From Bettongia penicillata ogilbyi (taxonomy: Eukaryota > Chordata > Mammalia > Diprotodontia > Potoroidae), in assembly GCA_023548195.1 (NCBI GenBank), contig JAJHZJ010000009.1, positions 7,756,308-7,820,307 of the forward strand: a DNA stretch of 64,000 nucleotides, written 5' to 3'. The notes under the pieces were generated by a model. That model saw only the letters and a list, made by a program, of their open reading frames with translations, was not told the DNA's origin and did not search any database. Below, piece by piece: positions 22,800 to 35,394 of this stretch. The position numbers and the translations under genes were made by a program. The stretch's first letter is position 1, and each line of letters opens with the position of its first letter.

Positions 22800-23385
22800 G
22801 GTCCAGGTCTTTCAGGTCTTTCCCCTGAAAGAAGAAAGATTCTGGAAAGAAACTGACATGTAGGGAAAAATAAACCTCAAAGACACCTCTGTTTCCAGAT
22901 AATCATGACTAGGGACCTTGAAGAGTTTCCCTTTCATTGGATTGAGGATTTCTCTCTTGGTTAAACTGGGAAAGTTCATTCACTCTGTATATTGTCTGAG
23001 ATATTCTAATGTGTATAACTTCTCTGACTTCTGTTTGCTTTCTATACAGATAAATATGGCTAAATGAGTTTACCAGTTATTTGTGATGGTCTTTGTGTAA
23101 CTATCCTTTGGTGGGAAAGGAGTCAAGTCTTTGGATCTAGATTAATGCAATCCTTTCCAATTAAGGCATAATGTCCAAGAAAAGTGACTTGAATCTAATA
23201 ATGATTTTCCCTTGACTAACAATATTTAGGGAGACAAAGAGATAGGATTCTAGTCTTACCTCTTTTCTGAGAAAAGCAGAATGGCCAGTCTCATGACTCT
23301 AGTCTCCTGCTTTTCTTCTAATAGGAATCAAATTTTCCCTTGGAAATGTTTGGGAGAAATTCCAGAGAACCCCTCTATGAGACAC
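22800..23385. repeat. Unclassified LTR-like dispersed repeat, copy B
   Basis: The second copy of the repeat at 11490-12085. Landmarks are 'gaccttgaagagtttccctt' at about 22914, 'ggtgggaaaggagtcaagtc' at about 23111 and 'ttgactaacaatatttaggg' at about 23212. The two copies are clearly related but heavily diverged. Confidence 0.65.
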
Positions 23386-23599
23386 ATTTAGATAAACCCA
23401 TGTTAATATATACATAACTGACATGGGTAAAATACACACTCACCTTACATAATCTTCAATTAAATAACAACCACTATCAGTATTAAACATTTCATTAATT
23501 TTTCCTTTTTTTCCTTTTAGATGTGGGTGCAGGGATGGTTGTTGGCTAAACTCTCAGGAATTTTCTAACCCTAAAATATTATGACACCTTCAGGCCACT

Positions 23600-23860
23600 A
23601 AGGGTGAATAAGTACAGTGCATATTGTGTTAGATGTGGAGTTGAGAAGACCTGAATTTGAATCCTGAATCAAGTATTTACTAGCTATGTGATCCTAGACA
23701 AGTCACTTAATCTCTCAACCCCAATTTCTTCATCTGTAAAATGGGGAGAATAATATTATCTGCCTCACAGGATTGCTGTAAGGCTAGAATGAGGATCAAC
23801 TATGTGTAAGAAGCTTTGTAAATCCTTAAGTGCTATATGAATGCTAATGATTCTTATTAT
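23600..23860 (+). mobile_element. CORE-SINE (MIR/Ther1-like)
   Basis: Contains 'gagaagacctgaatttgaat', 'agctatgtgatcctagacaa', 'catctgtaaaatggggagaa' and 'aagtgctatatgaatgctaa'. Confidence 0.85.
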
Positions 23861-24394
23861 GGGAGGGGACGAGATGAAAAAGAACCAGGAGGTGGACCTC
23901 AGTTTCTAGGTAAGGGAGAGGTAGGGTGTGTCAAATTTTTTAAACTTTAAAACACTGTGTAAATACTAGGAATTATTATTATAGATAAAATAGGCCAGAA
24001 GAACCTAAGAAGCTGTAGAAAGAGATAATTATAGAGCTATGGAAGCAACCTAGAAACCGGATCTCTCAGGGAAGATTTAGAAAGGAAGGGAAAATTGTGA
24101 AGGGAAAGTGAAATGACATCTGTAGACACAGCTGTTTCTTTCCTCCCCTGTCCTTAAATTTGCCTTTTTCTCTTGGCCACTGACTTTGCTGTTACTGATC
24201 AAGTTTTTCTCATTCTTGAGAATAACACGATCCAGAGAATGGATTGTTTCTCTGAAGGAGAAACATGAATTTCTTTAGCTGGCCTCATTTCTCTTTGTAT
24301 TGTGACAACTCAACCTCCTTTTCCAGCCAGACCTTGTAGCATTTTTCATCCAACACAGTTAAGTTGCAACTATCTATGAATTCAGAGATAAATC
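23861..24394. other. Unclassified sequence
   Basis: Nothing recognised with confidence. Confidence 0.5.
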
Positions 24395-24675
24395 ACAGTT
24401 GCTTGAGGGTCTGAGAAACTTAAAAATCATTTCTGAGTTCACACATCTGGTAAGTTGGAGGGCATAATTGATTTCAAGGCTTCCTGACTCCAAGCTCAAC
24501 ACATCACCCCACTGTGTCGCCATGCCTACTAATAAAAAAGGTTATTGAAAAAAGTCTGCTGCTAACTAGCTGTATGATCTTGAGAATGTAGCCACTCTGG
24601 ACCTCATCTTTTAAATAAGGGATTAGACAATGATCTCTAACACCCCTTCCTGATCAAAAGTTTTGATTCAAATAT
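24395..24675. mobile_element. Two MIR fragments in opposite orientation
   Basis: 24395-24525 is an antisense MIR head ('caaggcttcctgactccaag', ending 'cactgtgtcgcc'). 24555-24675 is sense ('ctaactagctgtatgatctt'). Confidence 0.65.
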
Positions 24676-24734
24676 TCAAACAGAATTCTGGGGAATTTGT
24701 TATGAGGGTGGGCTTTAAGACTCCTGGGTCTTGT

Positions 24735-24955
24735 CACCTGTCCCACAACTACATCCTTCTGTATCCTAGTCATTTCTAGACTTTTCCATTGAAACTGCCA
24801 TTGAATTTTCTCTTATGTGTTGTCTCTCTCAATTAGCATGTGAGCTCCTGGAGAGCAGAGATTGTCTCAATTTTTCTATTTTTCTCTTTTTTCTTTTTTT
24901 AGGTAGCCCCCATGCTTAACATAGTGTTTGGCACATAGTAAGTGCTTACTAAATA
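24735..24955 (+). mobile_element. L2 LINE 3' end
   Basis: Contains 'catgtgagctcctggagagc' and 'tttggcacatagtaagtgct' before the AT-rich tail. Confidence 0.82.
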
Positions 24956-25045
24956 TTTTTTCATTTATTTTTATTTCATTTATTTTCATTTCATTTCATT
25001 TATTATTTTATTTATTATAATAAACTTCATTTATTAATTTATTCA
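24956..25045. repeat. AT-rich (TTTA/TTTC)n tract
   Basis: Imperfect TTTATTTCAT units grow from the 3' end of the preceding L2. Confidence 0.85.
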
Positions 25046-25054
25046 ATAAGTAAA

Positions 25055-25735
25055 GTCATCTCCTTTGATTTAGCAACACCACACTACTAGATCTGTTTCC
25101 CAAAGAGATAAAAAAACTAACAAGAAAAACTTATGTGTGTGTGTGTAGCAGCTCTTTTTGTGGTGGTAAAAAACCAAAAATTGAGGGGGTGGGTGTCCAT
25201 CAATTGGGGAATGGCTGAACAAGTTGTGGTACATATATGACTGCAGTGGAATACTATTGTGCCTTAAGAAATGACACCCAGGATGCCCTCAGAAAACCTT
25301 GGAAAGACTAATGTGAACTGATGCAAAGTGAAATGAGCAGAACCAGGAGAACATTATTCAGAGTAACAGCAATACTGTACCATGATCAGTTGTGAATAAC
25401 TTATCTATTCTCAGCAACACCGTGATGGAAAACAATTCTGATGAAAAATGCCAACTGCTCCAGAGAATGATGGAGTGAGAATGCAAATTGAAGCATGATT
25501 TTTTAAAACTTTATTTTTCTTGGGTTTGTTAGTCTGTTTTCTTTTACAATATGACTAATATGGAAATATATTTTGTATGACTGCCTGCATATAATCTACC
25601 TATATCAAATTGCTTGTTGAGAAGAGCAAGGGAGGAGGGAAGGGAAGGAGGGAGAAAATTTAAAACTCAAAAAAGTATTTAAATGAATGTTAAACATTGT
25701 TTTTACATGTAATTGGGAAAACATTAAATAAAGTT
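25055..25735 (+). mobile_element. L1 3' end, 5'-truncated
   Basis: Includes 'gcagctctttttgtggtggt', 'tgtccatcaattggggaatg', 'gaaatgagcagaaccaggag', the purine-rich tract near 25620-25660 and 'tttacatgtaattgggaaaa'. A TG run at 25134-25147 is internal. Confidence 0.9.
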
Positions 25736-26050
25736 CAGAGAAGGGAAAGAAATAAGTTATCATCTCTGGTATCTCCCAGAGCTTTCCTTTGGTATCTTAT
25801 CACCTCCCCTCTCCTCCTTAGACTCCTGTTAACCTACTCTTACTTCCTCAGAACTTTCCCTGGACATACATACTTAAGTCTCTTGCTCAAAGACCTTATT
25901 CTCAGGCCATTTCTCTGACTTTGAACTTTTCTAAATTTTTGCCTTTTAAAGAATACCTATGCCATCCCTCCAGGGTCTTCTTTTAACTAGTTAGCAATGG
26001 GTATTAATGAATTAGAAAGCATTTTAATCTAAATGAGTCCTTGCTAACTG
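25736..26050. other. Unclassified sequence
   Basis: No gene or repeat recognised. Confidence 0.5.
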
Positions 26051-26059
26051 AGGTTCAGT

Positions 26060-26190
26060 AGAAACAACTTTTTCTTATTACCTAGATGATCTTGGGGAGA
26101 AAAATCACTTGATGCCTGGGCAAATCCCCTAACTATTCTGGTTGAACTCTCCAATCCCTTCCCAGGCCTAGAACCTTGATCTTATGATCC
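26060..26190 (+). mobile_element. MIR fragment
   Basis: A weak MIR order: 'cctagatgatcttggggaga' through 'gatcttatgatccc'. Confidence 0.5.
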
Positions 26191-26999
26191 CAACGTATTA
26201 CTAGCTAGCCACCCTTGCTAGGATTTAGCTCACTTAACATATCCATGTTCCCGGAAGGACTTCATTTAGTAACTCTAATGGTGAGAATTTGGGGCATTGT
26301 GCCAAACCAAAAAGGGCAAATATAATCCAGATTTTCTATTCCACATAAAAGTCTACTTAGATGCATTTTGAAGATTATTGATATAACATTTTTTAAAAGG
26401 GGGAGGGCTGTCTATGCTATTTAATTCATTTAAATGAAAAACCCTAAAGTAAAAATTTTAGAACATTGGCCTAAGATTGCCTTCTGGGTACTCCAAATCC
26501 TTAAGCAAAAATGTTAGGAAAATGCCTAACCCTTAACTGTTTGTAAAATTAAAGAGCTGCCCTACTTCCTTGAAATGCAAAAACATACAATAAAAAACAT
26601 AGCAATGAGTTGGATTTAATCCCTCCCCCTCAAAAAAATGTAGACATTAGAGGTATGCTCACAAATTAAAGGGTAGGAAACCTTTTAGTGGCCCATGATA
26701 ATGGTTGGACCATTAGGCCACACTGTCTGATTATCTGTGCATCTAAATAGTAGGTGTAGCGTATATGGGGGAGCAACATGAAATAAATGTGGGAAGGATT
26801 ATATTGATGAATGGTGAGAAAAACTGGAGTAAATACACTTTTTTATGTCATTCTTGTATCTCTTATTATATTTTCACTGAACCTTGTTTACTGAATATTC
26901 TTCAGCATTACTGGGGCCATAACTAGCAGTTTTGGAGCCTGTGAAAAGGTTAATATGATGAAAGGGCCAGCAGCATTAAAGAACTTTCAATTCATTTTT
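26191..26999. other. Unclassified sequence
   Basis: No exon or named repeat recognised. Confidence 0.5.
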
Positions 27000-27680
27000 T
27001 CAAGACAAATTCAATTTGGAGGGGGGGAGAGGACTCCACACATAAGATCTCCAGGGATGGTAATCCCAGACAATGCTCTGTAGAATGGAGTTCGAGACCC
27101 TCAAACATTGCAAAGTCACTACTAATGAAGCAATGGGGGGAAAAAGTGAAGAACTCACCTGATGTTTAGCAATCAAGGGAGGAAGAACACCGACTAGTAG
27201 GGTGTAGCAGTAAGCACCCCAACATATGCAGGGGGACCTGATACTACAGATTCTTAGATCTGCATTCATAAAAGGAAAGGCAACTTTTGAAGAGTTAACA
27301 ATCACTTTAATCAAGCACATGTGTCTTTCCTTTAACCAATCACATATAGCATTCACGTAGTTTAGGGGAGTCAGCACCCTGAACTTCAAAGAAAATACAG
27401 AGAAATTTAAAATCAACAGACATGGCTTCCTCTGCCTGACCATAATTCAACAGACAGTCCAACTATCTGACCATAGTTACCAAGAGAGGGAAGCACCAAC
27501 ATCTGGGTTCTAAAATTCGGGGGGTTCCTTAGCGGCTTCCCAGAGTCCTTGTCTGGTCAAGCAAACACTTGCAGTCAGTAAGCACCAAAATAAAACTGCA
27601 CCTCAGAGCCTTTATACACTTTTTAGAGCCAGAGGGCATCACATCGCTGGAGAACCAGTACCTCATTAACAAAAGGTGTG

Positions 27681-27963
<283 letters not shown>

Positions 27964-28100
27964 AACAAAAGGTGTGGAAAACACACCTAAAAAACAACTC
28001 CCCTAATCAAGCTTTCATCAGTGGGTAGGCCCATCAATGGGTGGGAAAGATCTTCCTTAATCACATTCAAATAGAGGTATTATACTTCTTGGTCGTACTA

Positions 28101-29112
28101 AAACAGAAACAGCAAAAGATCCTATTTTACTTGCCATTAAATAGGTTCAGATTTTAACTCTTTATTCTTGCTAATTGTGTCTTAATGCCAACTTGTGTGC
28201 TATTGAGGAATGTCACAGCTCTCTAAATTTTGGTACCCTGGGACAAAGCTTCACCCAACCCACCCCAGTCACAGCTCTGATCATTGCCAACTCAGAGAGG
28301 GGAAGAGGTTGATAGAGAAGGCAGAATTTCCTACTGTGAAATCTAGCAGTTCCTAAAACTGTTTCCATAGCTGCCTGCTGAGTAAGCCTTTTCCTCTGCC
28401 TTTTGGAACTGGCTTCATTGGCCATAGGCTCCAGGGAGTACAGCTGATGCAAACAGAGTTGCATAATTGTCCAATGCTGTATAATATAAATCCTCCCTCC
28501 GTCTCTCTTTCTCTCCCAACATTTTTTTTTAATACTGTGGGCCTTCCATCTAACTTGCAAAACCAAGGTTCTGTTTTTGCTTAATTTTAATCCTGGCAAT
28601 TTGGGGACACACTTAGATCTTGGTATTGAACCAAAAGACTGCAGGAGTTTCAGTCAGATGAAACCTCACAAGTCACCTAACATTTCCTTAAAGAGGTAAT
28701 TAAAACAGTTTGTGCCTGCTCTGCTCTGGTTTCTTCTCTTCAGACAAATTTTAAACCCCTCTTCTTCAGCTCTAGTTACACAGCTCTGTGGAATGCCACT
28801 GACAGGTTCTGTTTTTCACTCAATATTGCCCTATTCCCACATAATTCTGCCTTCCTACTGACTAAAATGAAATTAGAATTCTACTTCTTTGCCAGAAGCA
28901 GTTGATCCTCCTGCAAAATTCTGGTTCCAACAGACAAGGTTTCTCAGGCTTCTCAATTTAACTCAACTGATGCTTATTAATGACATAGGGCCCACAGATA
29001 CAAAGACACAAATGAGCCAGCCCTTGTCCTCAAGAAGTTTGCATTTTACTGGGGGAATATAACCTCAATCAATCACCCAATGTCAACAAGTATTTATTAA
29101 AATAAAATAAAA
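28101..29112. other. Mostly unclassified sequence
   Basis: A possible antisense L2 scrap lies at 28970-29050 (cacagatacaaagacacaaa), with (AAAAT)n at 29098-29117. The ORF at 28213-28599 (-) matches nothing I know. Confidence 0.45.
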
Positions 29113-29340
29113 TAAATAGTATTTACATAGAGAGCTAGCCCTGGAACTAAAAAGTGTTGGGTTCAAGTCAGACCTCTGATACATGTTGGCTGTGGGACCC
29201 TGGGCAAGACACTTTCTAAGCAAGCTTGTAAGCAGTTCTCTAAAACTGCATATTGTGTAGACAAGGTGACAACCTGAATTGGTAGATGTCATCCAGGTTC
29301 CCTATACCAAGAAAATTATGGGTTCAGTCCTTATCCCCTA
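29113..29340 (+). mobile_element. CORE-SINE, 'ctctaaaactgca' variant
   Basis: Shows 'ggctgtgggaccctgggcaa', 'gcagttctctaaaactgcat' and 'ggttccctataccaagaaaa'. Same subtype as 17285-17510. Confidence 0.75.
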
Positions 29341-29395
29341 TCTATGCTTTAGTATATGATAAGTGTTGTACTAAGTGCTGGGGAAATAAAGACAA

Positions 29396-29632
29396 GTTGT
29401 CATTTTTCGGTTATGTCAGACTCTCCATGACTCCATTTGGGTTTTCTCGGAAGAGATATTGGAGTGGTTTGCCATTTCTTCTCCAGCTCATTTTACATAT
29501 AAAGAAACTGAGGCAAACAGGGTTAAGTGTTGTCCAAGGTGAGGCAGCCTGTAAGTATCTGAGGAAGGATTTGAACTCAGGAAGATGAGTTTTTCTGACT
29601 CCAAGCCCTGTGCTCTATCCATTACACCACCT
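29396..29632 (-). mobile_element. WSINE1-type SINE inside L2
   Basis: Minus-strand SINE with head near 29632 (ctaggtggtgtaatggatag) and tail at 29396. Short 'agacaa' copies at 29390-29395 and 29633-29638 may be the target-site duplication. Confidence 0.9.
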
Positions 29633-29892
29633 AGACAAAACTAATATGTGCATATTCAAGCAAATGCAAAGAATAGTGAAAAATGATACAAGAGAAAAGG
29701 ATAAATAATTGAAGAGACCAGGAAAGACTGCATGTAGGAGTCAGCACCTTAACTGAGTTTTGCAGGAAGCTCAGTGACAAAGTATGGAAGGCGTGCATTC
29801 CAAACATGGTCCTCAGTTATGCAAAGAAAGGAAAGTAGGAGGTGAAATGTCATGTAGGGGGAAAGCTAGCAGGCCTATTTGATTGAAATAGA

Positions 29893-30090
29893 GAGCATAT
29901 AATATGGAAATACGTTTTTCATGATTGCACACGTATAATCTATATTAAATCACTTGCCTTCTTTGGAGTGGGAAGGGAAAGGAGAGGGGGAGAAAATTGG
30001 AACTCAGACATTTTTTAAATGAACATTAAAATTTATTTTTACATGTAATTAGAAAAAAATAATATATTTAAAAAGAAAATATTTTTAAAG
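29893..30090 (+). mobile_element. L1 3' end inside L2
   Basis: Shows 'atatggaaatacgtttttca', 'gcacacgtataatctatatt', a purine tract near 29970-29995 and 'ttacatgtaattagaaaaaa'. Only the last 200 bp are present. Confidence 0.85.
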
Positions 30091-30280
30091 AGAAAAGAAA
30101 CAGAGAGTACATACAGGACAATAACATGAAATAAGACTGGGAATGTAGGTGGGAGCTAGTTCTTAAAAAGCCAGATGTGTACTTTCTTCTAGTGTCAATA
30201 GGGAGCTATTAAAGATTTTTTTGTTGGGGGAGGTAACATGATCAAATTTGGATTAAGCAACAGTAATTGACTAGTTTGAT

Positions 30281-31034
30281 CAGAAACCATACAGCATACC
30301 ATAAATATTATATTTTCATTCGCTTCGTTATTTTCTCTCTCCCCACAACCTAATTACAAAAAAAAAAAGAATTGCCACTGGAAGAGGCAGGCCCTCAGGA
30401 ACTTGGTTTGGGAATATTGGCAGGAAAGTCTCTCTTTTCTATTCTGTATTGGCCAAAACTATAGTATCTGGGGCTGACAGAAAAGCTGAAGCATCAAACT
30501 AGCCTTGAAGTAAGTGGAACTTTGCAACTGAGGGCACAGGCAGAGGTAAATGATGAGGAAAAAATGATACCATTAACAATAATAATAGTAGCTAATATTT
30601 ATAAAGTATTATTAGGCTTTAAAAAAGCTTTACATGTTATATTAATCAAAAAATTATATGTAAATAGTTATAGATGATATGAATCAGCACATGTTCATGT
30701 GTGGAAACTTCATACTAATGAAGCCCCAAAAACGGTTACTTGGGAAATAAAAATATCTGACTAATTCTGGTATAAGAAACTCTTTTTGGAGCAGTGTTCT
30801 CCCACTCTGGATAAGGTAATCTACTCAGCACTGGAGTAAACCCTGGAATAAAACTGATCCAGCTAAGATTTAGAGTCTTAGGTGAAGGTCTCTCCCACTG
30901 CCATGTCTCCTCCACCACCATGACCAGTCAGGTTCCCACACTCTACCACCTCCTGGTTGATGACCACAAGGCAGAGCTTAGAACTCACATCTATAATGGT
31001 GGAGTAGGAGAATGGTGGGCATATGATCACAAAC
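30281..31034. other. Mostly unclassified sequence
   Basis: An antisense MIR scrap lies near 30570-30655 (aatagtagctaatatttata). Otherwise nothing recognised. Confidence 0.45.
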
Positions 31035-31205
31035 ACAGAGATAGATTGAAGCTTAGCAGTCATCTAGAGGCCAACCCTCTCATTTTACAGGTGAGGAAGT
31101 TAGGTTGCCCAGGGTCAAACAGGTAGTGGGAAAGAAAGCAAGATTTGAACCCAGATCCTTTGACTCCAATACCAACATTTTTTCCATTGTGTAGTGCTGC
31201 ACTGC
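31035..31205 (+). mobile_element. MIR3/Ther2-like SINE relic
   Basis: Contains 'cagtcatctagaggccaacc', 'cattttacaggtgaggaagt' and 'aagatttgaacccagatcct'. Confidence 0.82.
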
Positions 31206-31534
31206 CAGGATAGGAATAGCATGATATTGAGTAAGTAATGGGTGGAATAAGACGGCAGTTGGAATTAAGAAACTTGGGACCTGAAATTTCTGTTTCCATT
31301 TTTACATTCCTTACATTGGAAAGAAAAGTGTGAATCTAGGATAAAGACTATCTTTGATCAAATGGGAAAACATACAAAGTGTGCTGTAAACGTTAAAGCA
31401 ATATGCATAGATAAGATAATATTGTTATTACTGAATGATAATAATGAGTAGCTAATATTAAGAGCTAAGTCACTTGCTCCCCAGTTATTGTACATCCATG
31501 GGTAAAGAGGGGTATTGGCTAATCCTGCACTAAA
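31206..31534. other. Unclassified sequence
   Basis: No gene or repeat recognised. Confidence 0.5.
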
Positions 31535-31672
31535 ATTCAGGAGATTTTGAATATCAATCTTGCCACAAGTTTGAGTGTGATCCTTTAAAATGACAAACTC
31601 TATGTGCCCAGTTTCTCTATCTAAAAAATGACAGCAGTATCAACCTATTCTTAACAGGATATTGGAAGATAT
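31535..31672 (+). mobile_element. MIR fragment
   Basis: A degenerate MIR body, recognisable by 'tgtgcccagtttctctatct' followed by 'aaaaaatgacagcagtatca'. Confidence 0.6.
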
Positions 31673-32424
31673 ATATTCATGAGGGAGTAAAGGGGGTAGT
31701 GGATGAGAGGGGTGTCAACTAATACAATAAAGTGGATTATAAAATTATTATCAGGCCAGAAACCACAGTCATACTGTTCTTCAAGCCAGAAAAAAAATCA
31801 GTCTTTTCTCTTGATCATGTTGTCTCTTTAGGGGGTAGTAGTCAGAGGGTTAATTGACTATAATAGAAGATACATTCTGGGAGACAGAACTAAATCGAAT
31901 TATAGAAAAACATTCCCACGGTTTTAATTTACTTCACAGAAAGAAGCAAAAATATTCAGTATCTTATATTGCTTACTTTTTCCTGAAGGGCAAATGAGAG
32001 ATTAACATGTAGAAAATTCTAAAAATGTTGTATTAAGCCCCATTATTTCTAGGTCGATATTTGTGTTATTGAAGAGACAGAATCAACTTTTTCAAAAAGG
32101 AAATGTTGCCCTTTCTAATCCTTTTGGAAATCTACTCAGATGTCAAGTTATTCCACTGTTTTTCACTCTGTGGCTCCAGAAGACTCTAAAAAGGACATTC
32201 ATTGTCGAAATGGAGGGGGTTGAGGTGGAGGTGGGGGTTGTTTTAGAGTAAACCTCAGTTTCCACTCCAGGATCAGAAATGTTTGCTATGCTGCTGACAT
32301 CTACTGAGGAAATGTGAAATAGCGTTGTATAGAAGGGAAGAATGAGTAATGATGTTCCGAGGAAGATCCTGTCATGAGAAGACTTCAGCAGCACAGCAGA
32401 AACAGATGAATATATGAATTGATT
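31673..32424. other. Unclassified sequence
   Basis: A G-rich stretch near 32207-32240 stands out. No gene is recognised. Confidence 0.5.
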
Positions 32425-32585
32425 TCTACCCTGAAAGGTTCATGGGACCAGCTAGAACAATGCCCTTAGTTTACGAATGAGGAACAGAGTTTAAAGGAAC
32501 TTACAGATAGGAAGTCAGAACTGGGACTAGAATTCAGGCCCTCTGATTGCAAATCCAGTGTCCTATCTATGGTACCACCCTGGAA
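32425..32585 (+). mobile_element. MIR3/Ther2-like SINE relic
   Basis: Contains 'cccttagtttacgaatgagg' and ends 'gtcctatctatggtaccacc'. Confidence 0.75.
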
Positions 32586-33017
32586 TGCTTAACTGTGACT
32601 GCTTTTTAAGAGACCATCTTTGGAGGCTCTAAGATTTGTCTTTATTACAAAGATTAGACAGTGATGAAAAAACAAACAAACAGGGTTCTCTGTACCTGTT
32701 ATCTCCACAAAGACAAGGAATAATATCTTGATTCCAAAGTAAACCCTTCACTCACCCTATCCACCCAAAAAGTCATCTCTTTGACTTCTTTGACTCCTTG
32801 TCTGGACAGTTCCTTCAAGCCTTCACTAAAATACTTTGGTGCTGCAGTGTAATGTGACAATGAGCCCAAGATTTCCAAGAAAAGTGTGTGCATTCTGCCA
32901 AGTCCTACCAAGCAGGAGATTTGAGTGGGAACCCATGTTCCCCACCCTCTCCATGGTAACTCATAACAATCTACTTTGGCAAAAGGGTATCCCAACTTTG
33001 GTGACCATGGACCTTTG
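32586..33017. other. Unclassified sequence
   Basis: Overlapping short ORFs on both strands resemble no known protein. Confidence 0.5.
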
Positions 33018-33345
33018 GGAGTCAGAAGAGTGGCTCAGTGAAAAGAAGGCTGGATTTAGAGAATGTAGTTTTGAGTCCTGTGGGCCCTCAGACAAGCCCT
33101 TTTTGCTTTTCATCATAGACTTAGAGCTGAAAGGGACCTTTGAGGCCAGGTAGTACAAATGCTTCACTTTACAAATGAGGCCAAAGGAGATTAAGGCTTG
33201 GCCAAGATTAGACAGATAATAAGCAACACAGTGGAGATTCAAAACCAGGTCCTTGCTCTGACATGAAGTCATCCAGAAAATGGAAAGTTTGGTTTACAAG
33301 ACCTTGATGGTCATTTATAGTTCTAAATCTGTGGTCCTATGAGTA
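33018..33345 (+). mobile_element. MIR split by a MIR3/Ther2-like element
   Basis: An MIR head at 33018-33105 and an MIR tail at 33266-33345 flank an MIR3-like unit at 33108-33265 ('catagacttagagctgaaag', 'aggccaggtagtacaaatgc'). Confidence 0.68.
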
Positions 33346-33649
33346 AAGTGGGTCACTGTAAGTAAATGGTTGACTATCCAGCTTAAGTTACATGGATTGG
33401 GAGGGGGGAGGGATAAAGGAAAAGTTTAATGAGCTTCAGATCTAAGTAGAAATTTTAAAAAACCAATTGTCTTTGTCGCTAGAAAACCTGATATAAGATC
33501 AGCTCTGAGATTTAGTAAAACATTTGGCAATTATACTTCTTAAAAGATATAGGGTCCAAAAGAAGCCCTCCAGAACAAAGGAGATGAATTTAACGTGTCA
33601 TATATGGTTTTATTTGCAGCCATTGAGGGAATTTGTTTTCCTTGATAAT

Positions 33650-33667
33650 GTATATGTATGTATATAT

Positions 33668-33698
<31 letters not shown>

Positions 33699-33705
33699 GT
33701 ATGTA
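33650..33705. repeat. (TA)n microsatellite
   Basis: Mostly TA dinucleotides with occasional TG. Confidence 0.95.
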
Positions 33706-34094
33706 TCTTTTTCTTTTATTTTTCCCAGTGAGTGTGGTGTGAAAGGAAGAGAAAATAGATCTGTCAAGTGGAGGAAAAAATGAGGGATAGAAGGGGTTGC
33801 TATAGATGTGAAATATTGCCTGTTTTTTCAGATGGATAACAAGTTTTATTTTAGACGGCTTACTTTGTTACAAGAGACCTCTCATGAAGTAAAAGTATTC
33901 GTAATGTGAAAGCATTTGTAACAGAAAAACAAAGTTTTTCAGCAAAATTTTAAAATATTTTTAAATTTTTAAATTTCCAGTTTTTAAGTTTCCAATTTCA
34001 CATCATTTTCATTTCCTTCTTTGATATGGTACTATTAGACTATGATTTTTATTCATTTCATTCTTTTCCAAGTACATGGCGCTGCTCTTTGTGA
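33706..34094. other. Unclassified AT-rich sequence
   Basis: No feature recognised. Confidence 0.5.
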
Positions 34095-34215
34095 ATGTTA
34101 CAAATCTGTGTGAACAAGTCACTCAGACTCTCTGAATCTGTTTTTTCACCCATAAAATGGATGTGGTAGTGAGCTATGATTCCTTCTAGGTCTAAACCTA
34201 TGATCTTATGATCTC
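34095..34215 (+). mobile_element. MIR fragment
   Basis: Shows 'caagtcactcagactctctg', 'cacccataaaatggatgtgg' and 'gattccttctaggtctaaac'. Confidence 0.75.
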
Positions 34216-35083
34216 AAGACACACTCTGTGTCTGTCCCTTTCTCAGACAAGTTTGCCTATCTCCCAAGAGGCCCCACTCAGATACAGAGAAAAATCTCTC
34301 TGCTATTCCACGACAGTGCTTAAATAAAAAGTGAGAGAACAAACCAGGCCAAAAGCAGATCAGCCCCAACCTGGCATCCTGTCAGCAGTTTTACTGAATC
34401 AAGATGGGAATGCTTTAAAAAATATATAAATGTTTGCTTATTTATGTAAAGCTTGTAAGGTTTTCAGACTTTTATTAAAGTTTGGCATTTCAGGTTTTAT
34501 TTATTAGGAAGTTGGTAGAAAGGGGTTGGGAGAGAGGAAAAGGCAACTGGCTCCTGTTCTGGAAATCATACTGTCTTTGACTAGGTTAGAGTGAGGCAGT
34601 GTTTCTAAAAAGGGATGAAGGGATCTGGAGGAAAGGAAAAAGCAAAGGGAAGTTGGTGCCATAAACACTTGTTGAATTGAATTGTTGCCCATTAGGAAAC
34701 TTACCTGGAAGAGACCTAGAGTGGCTTGGGGATGGATGCCCCATAACCCCATAAGTCTAGAATTGTCAGTTTGAATTAGGATTGTGGTCAGTTTCATTTT
34801 GTTTTCCATTTCACTTTCAGGACACCCTGACCCTCGGTCAAGAAAGTTATGTTGGTTTTTTTTTCAATTCCATCCATGTGATTCTAATTTTTTCTGTGTC
34901 ATATTAGAGTCTCTGATGAATTCATATTACATTTTACACACACAATACATATATATGTCCGCATAACTTTTTTTAGTGAACTCAAAAAAGATGATAGCTC
35001 ATGGAGTATTAAGGGGATCTAAACAGGGTCCACAAACTTCATCAGGCTCTTTGCAAATTGCCAGCTTATGCAATAAAAGAAGG
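34216..35083. other. Unclassified sequence
   Basis: No gene or repeat recognised. Confidence 0.5.
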
Positions 35084-35263
35084 GTGGTATAACTTAAAGA
35101 ATGCTGAACTTGGAATCAGAAATGGCTGTATTCAAGTCTTGTTTCAGACTCGTTGTATGTCCCTCAGTAACTCATCTTCTCTTTGAGTTTCAATTGTAAA
35201 ATAAGGGGATTTGATTCACTGACCTCTAAAGTCCCTTCTAGCTCCAAAACGATGAACCCCTTG
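35084..35263 (+). mobile_element. MIR relic
   Basis: Shows 'gaacttggaatcagaaatgg' and 'taaagtcccttctagctcca'. Confidence 0.78.
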
Positions 35264-35394
35264 ATCAAATAAACACCTGATTAAATTAGCACGTCTTTCT
35301 GAAAAACAATTCATTCAACAAATAACTGTAAAATATGGGTGAGCCAAAATAATCTCTCAATTATCTTCCAGCTCTAGATTTTACAGTCTTTTGA

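Larger units (their letters stand above)
29341..30280 (-). mobile_element. L2 LINE, antisense, interrupted by a SINE and an L1
   Basis: Pieces at 29341-29395, 29633-29890 and 30090-30280 follow antisense L2 in order: 'actaagtgctggggaaataa', 'ttttgcaggaagctcagtga', 'aggcgtgcattccaaacatg', then 'caatagggagctattaaaga'. The two interruptions are later insertions. Confidence 0.82.

Noticed and set aside
11490..23385. A complete provirus between LTR-like copies A and B
   Set aside because: The interval is filled with unrelated SINEs, L1, L2 and MIR, and no gag, pol or env-like frame was seen.
27000..27443. 147-codon minus ORF as a retroviral or cellular gene
   Set aside because: No recognisable domain or codon signature. 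It is probably chance.
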